Origin: Mesobacterium_A hydrothermale
Lineage (GTDB): Bacteria > Pseudomonadota > Alphaproteobacteria > Rhodobacterales > Rhodobacteraceae
Direction of reading: 5' to 3'
DNA: 62,504 nt
Assembly: GCF_035818635.1 (NCBI RefSeq)
Contig: NZ_JAYLLH010000025.1
Span: forward strand, 1 to 62,504
Part shown: positions 1 through 8,717 of the stretch, piece by piece
Position numbering within the stretch: position 1 is the first letter of the stretch
How the letters are laid out: every line of letters begins with the position of its first letter
Notes under the pieces: model-generated
The model's database searches: none
The model's input: only the letters and a program-made list of their open reading frames with translations
Told to the model about the DNA's origin: nothing
Translations under genes and position numbers: made by a program

Positions 1-2
1 CA

Positions 3-75
3 TCAGCATGACTCGCACGGCCAGCACCAAATGGGAATCCCAATTCGGACTCGTTTGTCGCGATCAATCCACTAG
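3..75 (+). repeat. Left copy of 73-bp inverted terminal repeat
   Basis: Bases 3-75 are identical to the reverse complement of 62432-62504, so the two ends of the window carry the same sequence facing outwards in inverted orientation. Identity stops abruptly at the inner edge, which lies in or next to a CTAG. The left inner junction also forms the 14-bp palindrome ATCCACTAGTGGAT. Dispersed repeats or insertion-sequence ends commonly terminate contigs in this way, but no transposase is visible, so the nature of the repeat is inference. Confidence 0.9.
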
Positions 76-268
76 TGGATGCGCCGCAGTTCCGGAACAG
101 TGCGCGCCATGGCGCGCGGCGCGGCTGGCGATGATGGAGGGGACCGCTGAAAAGTGGACATCATCGCCAGTTCGCAACATCACGAAAACCTGATCTGGCG
201 CAAAGACCCGACTCGGCACTGTCGCTATCCCTGAGCGCGTAAAAGGCAACGAGACGTTGGAGGTTGAT

Positions 269-454
269 ATGCTTCGCCTTGCCAGTATTCTTTATTCGCT
301 GATCGGTACAACGCTGGCCGGCAGCGCGGTGATCGCGGTTCTGACCATGGGGATGGACACGCTTCAACCGATCCTGTGGGCCGCCATCGCGGGCTTTGTC
401 GTGGGGCTGCCGGTGACGTGGTTCGTCGCCAAGGCGATCTACAACCCCAGCTGA
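269..454 (+). CDS. Small hydrophobic membrane protein, unknown function
   Basis: A 61-residue protein begins at the ATG at 269, which has a GGAGG five bases upstream (259-263); a TTG at 257 would add only four residues and overlaps that ribosome-binding site. The sequence is almost entirely hydrophobic and fits two membrane-spanning helices (about residues 4-28 and 34-56) joined by a short turn. No enzymatic motif is visible. Its last 16 bases overlap the 3' end of the convergent phosphatase gene. I do not recognise a family; the strong Shine-Dalgarno and coherent topology are the reasons to call it real. Confidence 0.6.
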   Translation: MLRLASILYSLIGTTLAGSAVIAVLTMGMDTLQPILWAAIAGFVVGLPVTWFVAKAIYNPS

Positions 455-891
455 TCCAGCAGGCCGTTCGCGGCTGTTTCGATCAGATCCAGCGCCCCGT
501 CGAAATCCCGGGTGTAATACGGGTCCGGCACGTGGTCCGCGCCGGTGTGCGGGGCGTAATCCGTCATCAGGCGCAGTTCGGCCCCGTTTGGCGGCGCCAT
601 CCGGCGCAGATCGGACAGGTTTTGGCCGTCCATTGCAAGGATCAGGTCGAATTTCCCGAAATCCGCCACGCTGACCTGTCGCGCGCGCAGCGTCGACAGG
701 TCATAGCCGCGCTTGGCCGCGGCCTCTTGCATCGGGCCATAGGGCGGGTTGCCGACATGCCAGTCGCCGGTGCCCGCGCTGTCAAGCTCCAGCGCCACGC
801 CGCGGTCTTGGGCAAGCTTTCGCACTACAGCTTCGGCGCTTGGTGAACGACAGATATTGCCCAGACAGACAAACAGGATACGATGGGTCAT
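439..891 (-). CDS. Low molecular weight protein-tyrosine phosphatase
   Basis: This 150-residue protein has the length and order of the LMW-PTP/ArsC fold. The P-loop C-x5-R is Cys9 to Arg15 followed by Ser16 (CLGNICRS), and the general acid sits in the conserved DPY motif at Asp123. The family removes phosphate from tyrosine residues and small aryl phosphates; in bacteria some members act on exopolysaccharide tyrosine kinases, but no capsule genes lie nearby, so the substrate is unknown. It is divergent from the sirtuin gene with only 53 bases between the two starts, so their promoters must overlap. Confidence 0.93.
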   Translation of the reverse strand: MTHRILFVCLGNICRSPSAEAVVRKLAQDRGVALELDSAGTGDWHVGNPPYGPMQEAAAKRGYDLSTLRARQVSVADFGKFDLILAMDGQNLSDLRRMAPPNGAELRLMTDYAPHTGADHVPDPYYTRDFDGALDLIETAANGLLDQLGL

Positions 892-944
892 ACGCAGGCT
901 CCTTTTGGCTTGTGCCGTTGTAACCAGTTGTCCGTCAGAGTGCC

Positions 945-1655
945 ATGGTAGCCAGTAAGATCGTCATCCTCACAGGGGCCGGAATCTCGGCCGAAAGCGG
1001 GCTTGGGACCTTTCGGGACAACGGCGGGCTTTGGGACCGGCACCGGATCGAGGACGTTGCCACGCCAGAGGCGTTTGCCCGTGACCCCGACCTTGTCCAC
1101 AGCTTCTATAACACCCGCCGCGCGCAGGCGGCGCAGGCTGAACCCAACCCGGCGCATTTCGCGCTGGCCTGGCTTCAGGCGGATTGGCCGGGCGAGGTGG
1201 TGATCGTCACCCAGAACGTCGACTGGTTGCACGAAAAGGCTGGCGGCACCGCGATCCACATGCATGGCGAGCTGTCTCGTGCGCTGTGTGCCAACTGCGG
1301 CCACCGGTCACCGGCTCCGCTGGTGATGACGCCGGCCGATCCCTGCCGGGCCTGCGGCGCACGGGCGACCCGGCCCGATATCGTGTGGTTCGGGGAAATC
1401 CCCTATCGGATGGAAGAGATCGCCGATCACCTGCACAGCTGTGACCTGTTCGTGGCGATCGGCACCTCGGGGCAGGTCTATCCCGCCGCCGGGTTCGTGA
1501 CAGAGGCCGCCTATGCCGGGGCCAGAACGCTGGAAATCAACATGACAGACAGCGAAACTTCGGCGGCATTCGATGATCACCGCGTCGGTCTTGCCAGCCA
1601 GACCGTGCCCGCATGGGTCACGGCCCAGCTGGACGGGGTGCGTCAGTTGCTTTGA
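945..1655 (+). CDS. cobB: NAD-dependent protein deacylase, sirtuin (CobB type)
   Basis: A 236-residue sirtuin. Visible motifs are GAGIS (11-15), the Phe23-Arg24 that follows it, QNVD (90-93) with catalytic His107 in HMHGEL, and a structural zinc site made of Cys115, Cys118, Cys134 and Cys137. Tyr55 and Arg58 (FYNTR) match the Tyr-x-x-Arg pair that in CobB and SIRT5 binds succinyl/malonyl groups, so desuccinylase or demalonylase activity as well as deacetylation is expected from the family. The enzyme consumes NAD and releases nicotinamide and O-acyl-ADP-ribose in the cytoplasm. The 3' end overlaps the convergent copper chaperone gene by 13 bases. Confidence 0.95.
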   Translation: MVASKIVILTGAGISAESGLGTFRDNGGLWDRHRIEDVATPEAFARDPDLVHSFYNTRRAQAAQAEPNPAHFALAWLQADWPGEVVIVTQNVDWLHEKAGGTAIHMHGELSRALCANCGHRSPAPLVMTPADPCRACGARATRPDIVWFGEIPYRMEEIADHLHSCDLFVAIGTSGQVYPAAGFVTEAAYAGARTLEINMTDSETSAAFDDHRVGLASQTVPAWVTAQLDGVRQLL

Positions 1656-2140
1656 CCCATGTTGCCATGGTTGTGGCCCATGTTGCCGCCCATCTTGCCG
1701 TGCATCGGCTTGCGGTCCAGATCGACCGGCACCTCGACGACGATATCGCCAGCCTTTTCAAAGGTCAGTGTCACGGTGACGATATCGCCCTGGTTCAGGG
1801 TCTTGTTCAGACCCAGGAACATCACGTGATCGCCGCCACGCGCCAGCATGTGGGTTTCGCCCGCCGGGATGACAAAGCCTTCTTCGACATGCACCATCTT
1901 CATCACGCCGTTGGCGTCGGACTGGTGGGTGTGCAGTTCGACCTTGGCGGCAACATCTGATTGCGCGTCGATCAGGCGGTCATCTTCGGCCCCGGTGTTT
2001 TCGATCGCCATGAAGGCGGCGCCGGATTTCGACATTGCGGTCGAGGCACGGGCATAGGGATCGCCAATCACGATATCGGCGAAGGCGGGCATGGCGAAAG
2101 CGGTGGCCGCGACGGCAGCCAGAACGGTCTTGAAGGTCAT
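1643..2140 (-). CDS. Periplasmic copper chaperone PCu(A)C with Met/His-rich tail
   Basis: A 165-residue exported protein with a Sec signal peptide ending near Ala21 (AFA-D). It belongs to the PCu(A)C (DUF461) family, which delivers Cu(I) to the CuA centre of cytochrome c oxidase. The family ligands H, M and H-x-M correspond to His70, Met82 and His105-Val-Met107. Beyond the cupredoxin-like core there is a C-terminal tail rich in Met and His (Met146, His147, Met150, Met154, His156, His158, Met161), which looks like an extra copper-binding segment. The start at 2140 is fixed by the signal peptide; a longer reading frame upstream is not needed. It is the second gene of a probable two-gene unit. 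Confidence 0.92.
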   Translation of the reverse strand: MTFKTVLAAVAATAFAMPAFADIVIGDPYARASTAMSKSGAAFMAIENTGAEDDRLIDAQSDVAAKVELHTHQSDANGVMKMVHVEEGFVIPAGETHMLARGGDHVMFLGLNKTLNQGDIVTVTLTFEKAGDIVVEVPVDLDRKPMHGKMGGNMGHNHGNMGQSN

Positions 2141-2186
2141 CTTTTTGGATCCTTGTTCGGTGATATGTCTGAAACGTCTTGGAAAT

Positions 2187-2537
2187 TCAGACAGGCACCG
2201 GCGGCCCCCGCGCCGTGGCGGCACTGACCTCTGCGCTTTGGGGAACCTGCGCCGCGTCGCCGCGAACAACCGGGGCCCAGCGCAGGGCGACCGTTTGCAG
2301 GGTGATCGGCTGATCCGCGCCCGCAAACAGAGCGGCCACCCCGTCGGGGCAGATATGGGCCGGACCGGTCGGGTTGCCATCGGCATCCAGTTCGATTGCC
2401 ACAAGGCCCTGCGCAGAGCAGATCGTGATCTGTTCCACCCCGGCCGACGCCCCGCGCGCAACGGCCAGTTCCTGGCTTGTCAAAGCCAGAACCAGCACAA
2501 GCAACAAGGTGCCAAGGCGGGGGAACATGCGCATCAT
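2187..2537 (-). CDS. Exported hypothetical protein upstream of copper chaperone (DUF2946-like)
   Basis: About 116 residues, starting with a basic N-terminus and a strong hydrophobic stretch (residues about 8-24) that reads as a signal peptide or membrane anchor. Two cysteines (in TICSAQG and in HICPDG) recall the cysteine-containing core of DUF2946 proteins, which often sit beside copper genes, but the match is weak. Three in-frame ATGs lie within nine bases (2537, 2534, 2528); 2537 is chosen because AAGG precedes it by five bases. The gene ends 46 bases before the PCu(A)C start on the same strand, so a shared role in copper delivery is likely but inferred. Confidence 0.7.
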   Translation of the reverse strand: MMRMFPRLGTLLLVLVLALTSQELAVARGASAGVEQITICSAQGLVAIELDADGNPTGPAHICPDGVAALFAGADQPITLQTVALRWAPVVRGDAAQVPQSAEVSAATARGPPVPV

Positions 2538-2697
2538 CGCGGCCTTGATAACCTTCCCCCACGGGAAGGAAAAGTGCCTAAAACTGCGCCGCGACGCTTT
2601 GGCATTTCCCCCGAAGCGTCCGCGCTTGGCCCATCTTCCGCCGCAATCGTGGTGTTTCCTGTCGCGCAAACAGGACGAGTAGGCAGGCAGTACCCCC

Positions 2698-4005
2698 ATG
2701 AATATGCAGACCTCGACAGTGATGGCCCCCCCGGCACCGCGCACGCTGGAGGACATGCAGCTCCCCATCGTGATGATGCGGGACATCGTGCTCAAGACCA
2801 TCTTCCGCAAGAACACCAACACCGTGCGCGAGCTGTCCAAGGCGATCTGCCTGCCGGTCCCGGTGTCGCAGGAACTGATCGACCTGGCGCGGTCGCAGGG
2901 GCTGCTGGAAGCGATGGGCACGATGAGCGCCGCCAGCAGCAGCGAGATGTCCTATCAGCTTACCGACGGTGGCAAGGCGCGGGCGCTGGACGCGCTGTCG
3001 CAGTCGGAATATTTCGGCGCGATGCCGGTGCCCCTGGACGTTTATGCCCAGCAGGTCAAGCGCCAGTCGATCCGCAACATCCAGATCACCCGCGAACAGC
3101 TGACCAACGCGATGGGGCATCTGATTCTGCCCGATGACCTTCTGTCGAACCTTGGCCCGGCAGTCAGCGCAGGCCGGTCGATCCTTATGTATGGCCCGCC
3201 GGGCAACGGGAAATCGTCGATCTCGAACGGGATCCGCGATGCCATGGGCGACAACATCTATGTCCCGCGCGCCATCGAATACAGTGGCCAGGTCATCACC
3301 GTCTATGACCCGATCGTGCACACTGCGGTCGAAGACGACCCCGACACCGCCAGCCAGTTGCGCATCCGCACCCGGTTCGATACCCGCTATGTTCTGTGCA
3401 CACGGCCGACGGTCGTGACCGGCGGGGAACTGTCGCTGAAGATGCTGGACCTGGTCTATAACCCCACCGCGCGGACATATCAGGCGCCGTTGCAGCTGAA
3501 ATCCATCGGCGGGATCTTCATTGTCGACGACCTTGGCCGCCAGGCCGAGCCTCCGCAGGCGCTGGTCAACCGCTGGATCGTTCCGCTGGAAGAAGGCCGC
3601 GACATCCTTGCGCTGCAATCGGGCGAGAAATTCGAAGTCCCGTTCGACACGCTGGTGATCTTCTCGACCAACTTTCACCCGAATGAAATCTTCGACCAGG
3701 CCGCGTTGCGCCGGATCTTCTTCAAGATCAAGATCGACGGGCCGAGCCAGGAAACCTTCCTGAAGATCTTTGCCATGGTGGCACGCAAGAAAAAGCTGCA
3801 ACTGGACGAGGCGAGCCTGGTCCATCTGCTGAAGAACAAATACCCGACAATCAACAACATCTTCGCCAACTACCAGCCGGTGTTCCTGATCGACCAGATG
3901 ATCGCCGTTTGCGATTTCGAGGGCATCCCCTACAAGATGTCCCCCGAACTGGTTGACCGCGCCTGGGGCAACATGTTCGTCAAGGACGAAGTCATCGTGA
4001 AATAA
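2698..4005 (+). CDS. AAA-type ATPase
   Basis: A 435-residue soluble protein. The N-terminal 150 residues hold a helical region without clear motif, followed by a P-loop ATPase: Walker A GPPGNGKS at 166-173 and Walker B GGIFIVDD at 271-278, with a sensor-like FSTNF segment further on. It resembles MoxR/AAA-like ATPases that are conserved in Rhodobacterales but rarely characterised; in some genomes they sit near pilus or surface-protein genes. Nothing adjacent indicates a partner. It is divergent from the copper gene pair across 160 bases. Role unknown; ATP-driven remodelling is the family expectation. Confidence 0.85.
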   Translation: MNMQTSTVMAPPAPRTLEDMQLPIVMMRDIVLKTIFRKNTNTVRELSKAICLPVPVSQELIDLARSQGLLEAMGTMSAASSSEMSYQLTDGGKARALDALSQSEYFGAMPVPLDVYAQQVKRQSIRNIQITREQLTNAMGHLILPDDLLSNLGPAVSAGRSILMYGPPGNGKSSISNGIRDAMGDNIYVPRAIEYSGQVITVYDPIVHTAVEDDPDTASQLRIRTRFDTRYVLCTRPTVVTGGELSLKMLDLVYNPTARTYQAPLQLKSIGGIFIVDDLGRQAEPPQALVNRWIVPLEEGRDILALQSGEKFEVPFDTLVIFSTNFHPNEIFDQAALRRIFFKIKIDGPSQETFLKIFAMVARKKKLQLDEASLVHLLKNKYPTINNIFANYQPVFLIDQMIAVCDFEGIPYKMSPELVDRAWGNMFVKDEVIVK

Positions 4006-4257
4006 GCCGCGCGCCACGGTCAACGCGCGCCCCACGCTTTCAAGAAAGAGGGGCACGCCCCGTCGGTCAACCCGGCGGCAACCCACCACCGACACGCACC
4101 GGCAGGGCCCGCATCCGGCCTGAAAACGCCGCAATGCCCGTGCGGCGCGGGCCGCCTGCGTCCGGCTTTGGGCGGCCTGACGGGCCCCGCACGCGACGCC
4201 GCACCGCGCCTGCATGGACTGGCGCCGGGACACCGGGGAAGTTTGTGAAAAACCCGC
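4006..4257. other. Intergenic region, no feature recognised
   Basis: Between the ATPase stop and the tRNA promoter there are about 250 GC-rich bases. Short GC palindromes occur but none is followed by a T run, and the open frames here lack ribosome-binding sites and recognisable products. I see nothing further in it. Confidence 0.5.
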
Positions 4258-4286
4258 TTGACGCCCGCGCGTGGCTTCCTTATTCC
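4258..4286 (+). promoter_or_regulatory. Putative sigma70 promoter of tRNA-Met
   Basis: TTGACG (4258-4263) matches the -35 consensus at five of six bases and is followed after exactly 17 bases by TATTCC (4281-4286) as a weaker -10. Transcription would start within about 10 bases of the mature tRNA 5' end. Assignment rests on sequence match and position only. Confidence 0.5.
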
Positions 4287-4299
4287 CCGCGCACGGTCC

Positions 4300-4376
<77 letters not shown>

Positions 4377-4404
4377 CCGTTCCCCAGACAGCGACGATCC
4401 GGTC

Positions 4405-5808
4405 TCAGACCCAAAGCGCGTAGGCTGCGACCCAGATCGACAGCAGCACCGCGCAGACAATCGCGTAAAGCCCGTTCCAGCGCAGCCCGACGCGCCAGGC
4501 CGACACCTCGGCAAAATGGCCGACCAGCAGCACCGTCGCCGCCACGGGCGACGTCGCGCCGCACAGCGTCCAGCCCGCGGTCAGCGCCAGAACCACCGCC
4601 GCCGGGGGCACCCCCATCGCCGCGGCACTGGGCAGAAGCGGCGCAATCAGTGACACTGCAAGGATCGGGTTCATGCCCAGCTGCCCCAGCAGCGGCACCA
4701 CCCAGACCATCGAGACCAGCAGCAGCACCGGCGGCACGCTGCCCAGGTCCAGCCCCAGCGACAGCAGCGCCGGGCCCAGCACATGCCCCCCCACCGTGCC
4801 GATATAGCCCGCCATCATCAGCAGCATCATCTCTCCGCTGAAGTCCTGGATTTCGCCAAAGATGTAGCGGCCGAGTTTTTCCGCCGTCGCCTGCACCGGC
4901 CTGTGGCCCGCGTTCTGGATCAGCAACCAGCCCACTGCCATCATCGGCACCAGCACCATGACCACGCCGATCACCCGCACCCCGCTGATCGTCTGCAAGA
5001 CAACCACGCCGACCAGCAGAACCGCCAGCAGGATGCCCAGCGGCAGCATCGCCTCCCACCCGCCGGGGGCAGTTTGCGGCGCCGCGCGGCGGCCGCCGGA
5101 CAGTTTCGGCTTGAGGATCGAGTCCAGCGCCCAGCCGGTCGCGGCCAGGATGACCCCCGACACCAGCGCCGGCAACGCCACGTTGGACCATGTCGCCCCC
5201 ACGATCAGCGATGTCGAAATCGCCATGGCAAAGGACAAGGGCGACCAAGGCAACGTGGACAGCAACGCCCGGTCGATCGCCAAGAGCATGCGCCGGGTGC
5301 GGATCGCGCGGATTTCCGGGTCCTGCTCGGTCTTGGCGCTGGCCACGGCCAGCGTGCCCAGCAATTGCAGCGAACCATAGTTCAGCAGCAGCGAAAACGC
5401 CTGCCCGCCGACGGTCAGCGCAAGATAGCGCCGCCCCGGTTTCTGCGCGGCCAGAACCGCGCCCGCCTTCTGGATCGACGCATCGCCCTGCGCCACCGAT
5501 TTCAGCACCGTGATCGCGGTGAAAAACGCGGCAATGAACGCGGCGGTCGAAAGACCGGCGACAACCGTCTTGCCCCAGTCCGCGTCGGTGAACAGCAGCA
5601 TCCCCGTCAGGATCAGCGCCAGCCCGACAAAGGCCAGCCGCGTCCGTTTCACCCACGTGCACAGCTCGACGATCAGCGCCAGCGTGACACCGGCCTTGGC
5701 ATAGGTGACCCAGTCACCGCCCAGCCCCCATTGCCCCATGATCGCAAGCCCGGTCAGGATCAGCAGCAGCAGCCCGGACAGCAGGTCACGTTTCGGCGTG
5801 GTGGTCAT
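4405..5808 (-). CDS. Polytopic membrane protein, putative transporter
   Basis: A 467-residue integral membrane protein with roughly eleven or twelve hydrophobic segments and short charged loops. The start at 5808 places a basic segment (TTTPKRD) directly before the first helix, as expected for the cytoplasmic side. A charged loop around residues 225-250 divides the protein into two halves, which is common in ion-transporter superfamily permeases. No family-defining motif is evident to me, so the substrate is unknown. It stands alone: a tRNA follows and 172 bases separate it from the DUF2478 gene. Confidence 0.75.
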   Translation of the reverse strand: MTTTPKRDLLSGLLLLILTGLAIMGQWGLGGDWVTYAKAGVTLALIVELCTWVKRTRLAFVGLALILTGMLLFTDADWGKTVVAGLSTAAFIAAFFTAITVLKSVAQGDASIQKAGAVLAAQKPGRRYLALTVGGQAFSLLLNYGSLQLLGTLAVASAKTEQDPEIRAIRTRRMLLAIDRALLSTLPWSPLSFAMAISTSLIVGATWSNVALPALVSGVILAATGWALDSILKPKLSGGRRAAPQTAPGGWEAMLPLGILLAVLLVGVVVLQTISGVRVIGVVMVLVPMMAVGWLLIQNAGHRPVQATAEKLGRYIFGEIQDFSGEMMLLMMAGYIGTVGGHVLGPALLSLGLDLGSVPPVLLLVSMVWVVPLLGQLGMNPILAVSLIAPLLPSAAAMGVPPAAVVLALTAGWTLCGATSPVAATVLLVGHFAEVSAWRVGLRWNGLYAIVCAVLLSIWVAAYALWV

Positions 5809-5980
5809 GGCCGCCCCCGGGGGGCGACGCGTGTATCGCGGCGTGGCATCTGGGATCTTGCTTTGCGAACAGGCGGGTGTCGTCTTTGTCGCACCCCTGC
5901 CGGTCAGTGCCAAGGGTTAAACCGCCCGTTTCAATGCACCTTTTGCAACCCTGCCCCGACAGGTTTGCAGCCCTGCGCGG

Positions 5981-6502
5981 TCAGGCAGCCTGTCGCCGGT
6001 TGTCGATGGCCGCGCGGCACCAGGCTTCCAGCGCGGCGGCCGTCGGGGCCACCTGTTCGGCCATGCCGCCGCAGAAGGAGTCGAACGCTTCGGCATAGCC
6101 CGGGTTCAGCCCGACCAGCACCGGCACCTCAAGTTCCAACGCCTGCGCGATCACCTCTCGGAACCCCCGGCCTTCGGATTCGTGCCGCCCGAACTTGTTC
6201 ACGATCAGCAGGTCGCTGTCCGCCGTCAGCCGCAGCCCGGCTTCGCCCACGGCGGTTTCCAGCGCGGTCGGGTCCAGTGTGCAGCCCGCCGCCCCGGACC
6301 CAAGGCGTTGAGAAATCCGCATCACCGGTCCGTTGGGCAGCACCCGCAGGTCCATGTCGCATTTCTCGGACCCCGCACGTTCGACGTTTTCCTGCACCGC
6401 GCCCGCCAGGCGCCAGCCCTGCGCCAGCCCGCGCGCGGCAAGCCCCGACAACAGCAGGTCAAGGGAACCCCGGCCCGGCAGCGTGACATAGGCGAATTGC
6501 AT
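5981..6502 (-). CDS. DUF2478 family protein
   Basis: A 173-residue cytoplasmic protein that fits the DUF2478 family, a group related to THEP1-type nucleoside triphosphatases and often found near molybdate genes. Visible features are the short N-terminal MQFAYV strand, a central CDMDLRVL segment and the LLIVNKFGRHE motif about two-thirds along, which reads like a strand followed by the NKFGxxE signature of this family. The start at 6502 is supported by GGAGG five bases upstream; the frame continues further upstream without a site. Biochemical function is not established. The downstream end faces a 172-base gap before the membrane protein gene. Confidence 0.75.
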   Translation of the reverse strand: MQFAYVTLPGRGSLDLLLSGLAARGLAQGWRLAGAVQENVERAGSEKCDMDLRVLPNGPVMRISQRLGSGAAGCTLDPTALETAVGEAGLRLTADSDLLIVNKFGRHESEGRGFREVIAQALELEVPVLVGLNPGYAEAFDSFCGGMAEQVAPTAAALEAWCRAAIDNRRQAA

Positions 6503-6577
6503 CGCATCCTCCGAAAATCCGGCGGACCATGCCAGCATTCGCACCGAATCGCCAGCCTGCCCCGTTGCCGCAGGCGC

Positions 6578-8638
6578 TCAGCCCCTGGTCCAGTCGCGCA
6601 GCGCGATGCCCCGCGCGGCACACTCGACCAGCAGATCACCGGGTCGCCAGACCAGCGGGTCTTCACGTTCCAACGCGCGCACCCCGTCCAGCACCTGCGC
6701 CACCCCGACCTGATCGGCATGGCACATCAGCCCGCCACGCCAGCGCGGAAAGCCATAGCCGTGCACGGTGACAAGGTCGATGTCGCTGGCCGTCTGCGCG
6801 ATGCCGTCCCACAGGATCCCTGCCGCCTCGTTGATCATCGCCAGTACCAGCCTGTGCGCGATCTCTTCGGCGGAAAATGCCCGCCGGGTCACCCCCGCCC
6901 TGGCGGACTCGTCCCGCACCAGCGCCTCGACCGCCGGGTCAACCGCCTTGCGTCCGTCGTCATAGCGATACCAGCCAGCGCCGGTCTTCTTGCCCAGCCG
7001 CCCCTCGGCGACCAGCCGGTCGCCAATCGCAACATACCGCCGGTTCGGGTCGCGCGTCGCGTCCTGCCGCCGCCGGTTGGCATGGGCGATATCCAGCCCC
7101 GACAGGTCCTGCGCCTCGTACGGCCCCATGGCATAGCCGAACCCGGTCATCGCCGCGTCAACCTCTGCCGGGGTGGCCCCGTCGATCAGCAACGTATCCG
7201 CCGCCTCGCGATAGCGGGCAAGGATGCGGTTGCCGATGAACCCGTCGCACACCCCTGCCAGCACCGGGATCTTGCGCAGCGTCTTCGCCAGCCCGAACCC
7301 CGTCGCAAGCGCCTCGTCCGAACTGGCGTCACCGCGCACGATTTCCAGCAGCTTCATGATATGGGCGGGCGCAAAGAAATGCAGGCCCACCAGCCGCGAC
7401 GGGTCGTCCAGCCCGGCGGCGATCTGGTTCACGTCAAGGTAGGACGTGTTGGTCGCCAGCACCGTGTCCGGCCCGCAGGCGGCCTGCAACCGGGCAAAGA
7501 CCGCGTGTTTCACGCCCATGTCCTCGAACACCGCCTCGATGGCCAGATCGACACCCTGTGCGGCGCCGTAATCCGTGGTCGCGGCAAACCGTGCGCGCCG
7601 CGCTTCGGCCCCGGCCTCGTCGATCAGGCCGCGCTTCAGGCTGGTCGCGATCAGCCCGTCGACATTCGCCTGCGCCCGCGCCACCGCGGCGGCATCCGTT
7701 TCCAGCAGGGTCACCGCGATCCCGGCATTCAGCAGGGCATAGGCGATCCCCGACCCCATCGTGCCGCCACCGACCACCGCCGCGCGGGTCACCGCGCGCC
7801 CGCTGGCGGCGATGGATTTCGGCTGCCGCGCGCCACGTTCGGTGAAAAAGATGTGGCGCAGCGCCCTGGCCTCTGCCCCCTGCCGCAACGACAGGAAGGT
7901 CTCGCGCTCGACCGTCATGCCCTGTGCCAGCGGCACGTCCTGCGCCAGCGCCAGCAGGTCAATCGCCCGCAACGGCGCGCCCTGCCCGCGCATCTTGCGC
8001 CCGGCAGTCCTGCGCGCGGCGTCGAACGCGGCGGCCTCTGCCCGGGTCACGTCGCGCGCGCCCACCGGCACCGCCGCGGCCAGTACGTCATCGCCCAGGG
8101 CCAGCGCCGCCGCCTGCGGATCGTCGGCGACCATATCGACCAAGCCGATGCCCCGCGCGGCCTGTCCCGACAGCGCCTTGCCGCTCGGGATCAGGTCCAG
8201 CGCCTGCTCCATCCCGACCAGACGCGGCAGGCGCTGCGTGCCGCCCGCCCCCGGCACCACGCCAAGGATCACTTCGGGGAAACCGATCTGCGCGTCGGCC
8301 CGCGCGATGCGATAGCGGCAAGCCAGGGCAATTTCCGCCCCGCCCCCCAATGCCGGCCCGTGGATCGCGGCAATCCACGGCACCGCGCTGGATTCGATCC
8401 GGTTCAGAACGTCAGGCAGATGCGGCGGCTCTGGCGGGAAATCGAATTCCTTGGCGTCGGCGCCAGCGGCAAAACCGCGCCCGGCGCCCGACAGGATGAC
8501 CCGCGATACGCCTTCCGCCTCGGCCCGGTCGACCGCATCCAGCAAGCCCTGCCGCATCGCCTGACCGATGGCATTTACCGGCGGGCTGTCCAGTTCGACA
8601 AACCCGACCATCCCGTCCCTGCGCCATGTCACCGCCAT
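6578..8638 (-). CDS. Bifunctional enoyl-CoA hydratase / 3-hydroxyacyl-CoA dehydrogenase (FadB/FadJ type)
   Basis: A 686-residue fusion for two steps of fatty-acid beta-oxidation. The N-terminal crotonase domain (about 1-190) carries the oxyanion-hole glycines (ALGGG, 96-100) and both catalytic glutamates, Glu102 (GGGAE) and Glu122 (PEVILG). The dehydrogenase domain begins at the Rossmann motif GGGTMG (290-295), followed by the catalytic-histidine segment GLHFFAPAHIM and two helical C-terminal domains. The shorter length compared with E. coli FadB (729) matches alphaproteobacterial FadJ-like forms. Start 8638 has GGGAGGGA upstream. No thiolase is adjacent, so it probably works with enzymes encoded elsewhere. 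Confidence 0.95.
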   Translation of the reverse strand: MAVTWRRDGMVGFVELDSPPVNAIGQAMRQGLLDAVDRAEAEGVSRVILSGAGRGFAAGADAKEFDFPPEPPHLPDVLNRIESSAVPWIAAIHGPALGGGAEIALACRYRIARADAQIGFPEVILGVVPGAGGTQRLPRLVGMEQALDLIPSGKALSGQAARGIGLVDMVADDPQAAALALGDDVLAAAVPVGARDVTRAEAAAFDAARRTAGRKMRGQGAPLRAIDLLALAQDVPLAQGMTVERETFLSLRQGAEARALRHIFFTERGARQPKSIAASGRAVTRAAVVGGGTMGSGIAYALLNAGIAVTLLETDAAAVARAQANVDGLIATSLKRGLIDEAGAEARRARFAATTDYGAAQGVDLAIEAVFEDMGVKHAVFARLQAACGPDTVLATNTSYLDVNQIAAGLDDPSRLVGLHFFAPAHIMKLLEIVRGDASSDEALATGFGLAKTLRKIPVLAGVCDGFIGNRILARYREAADTLLIDGATPAEVDAAMTGFGYAMGPYEAQDLSGLDIAHANRRRQDATRDPNRRYVAIGDRLVAEGRLGKKTGAGWYRYDDGRKAVDPAVEALVRDESARAGVTRRAFSAEEIAHRLVLAMINEAAGILWDGIAQTASDIDLVTVHGYGFPRWRGGLMCHADQVGVAQVLDGVRALEREDPLVWRPGDLLVECAARGIALRDWTRG

Positions 8639-8717
8639 ATCCGTCCCTCCCCTGAGTTGCGCGCGATCATGCACGAAAGTTCAGGGGAGCCAACCGGTTG
8701 GGCAGAATTTCGCGGCG

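Noticed and set aside
8..193. Plus-strand 61-codon frame in the left end
   Set aside because: It begins in the terminal repeat, has no Shine-Dalgarno and no recognisable product.
2578..4233. Long antisense frame (551 codons) opposite the AAA ATPase gene
   Set aside because: It is a GC-rich shadow: rich in Arg, Ala and His, without motifs or a ribosome-binding site, and it covers a gene with clear Walker motifs.
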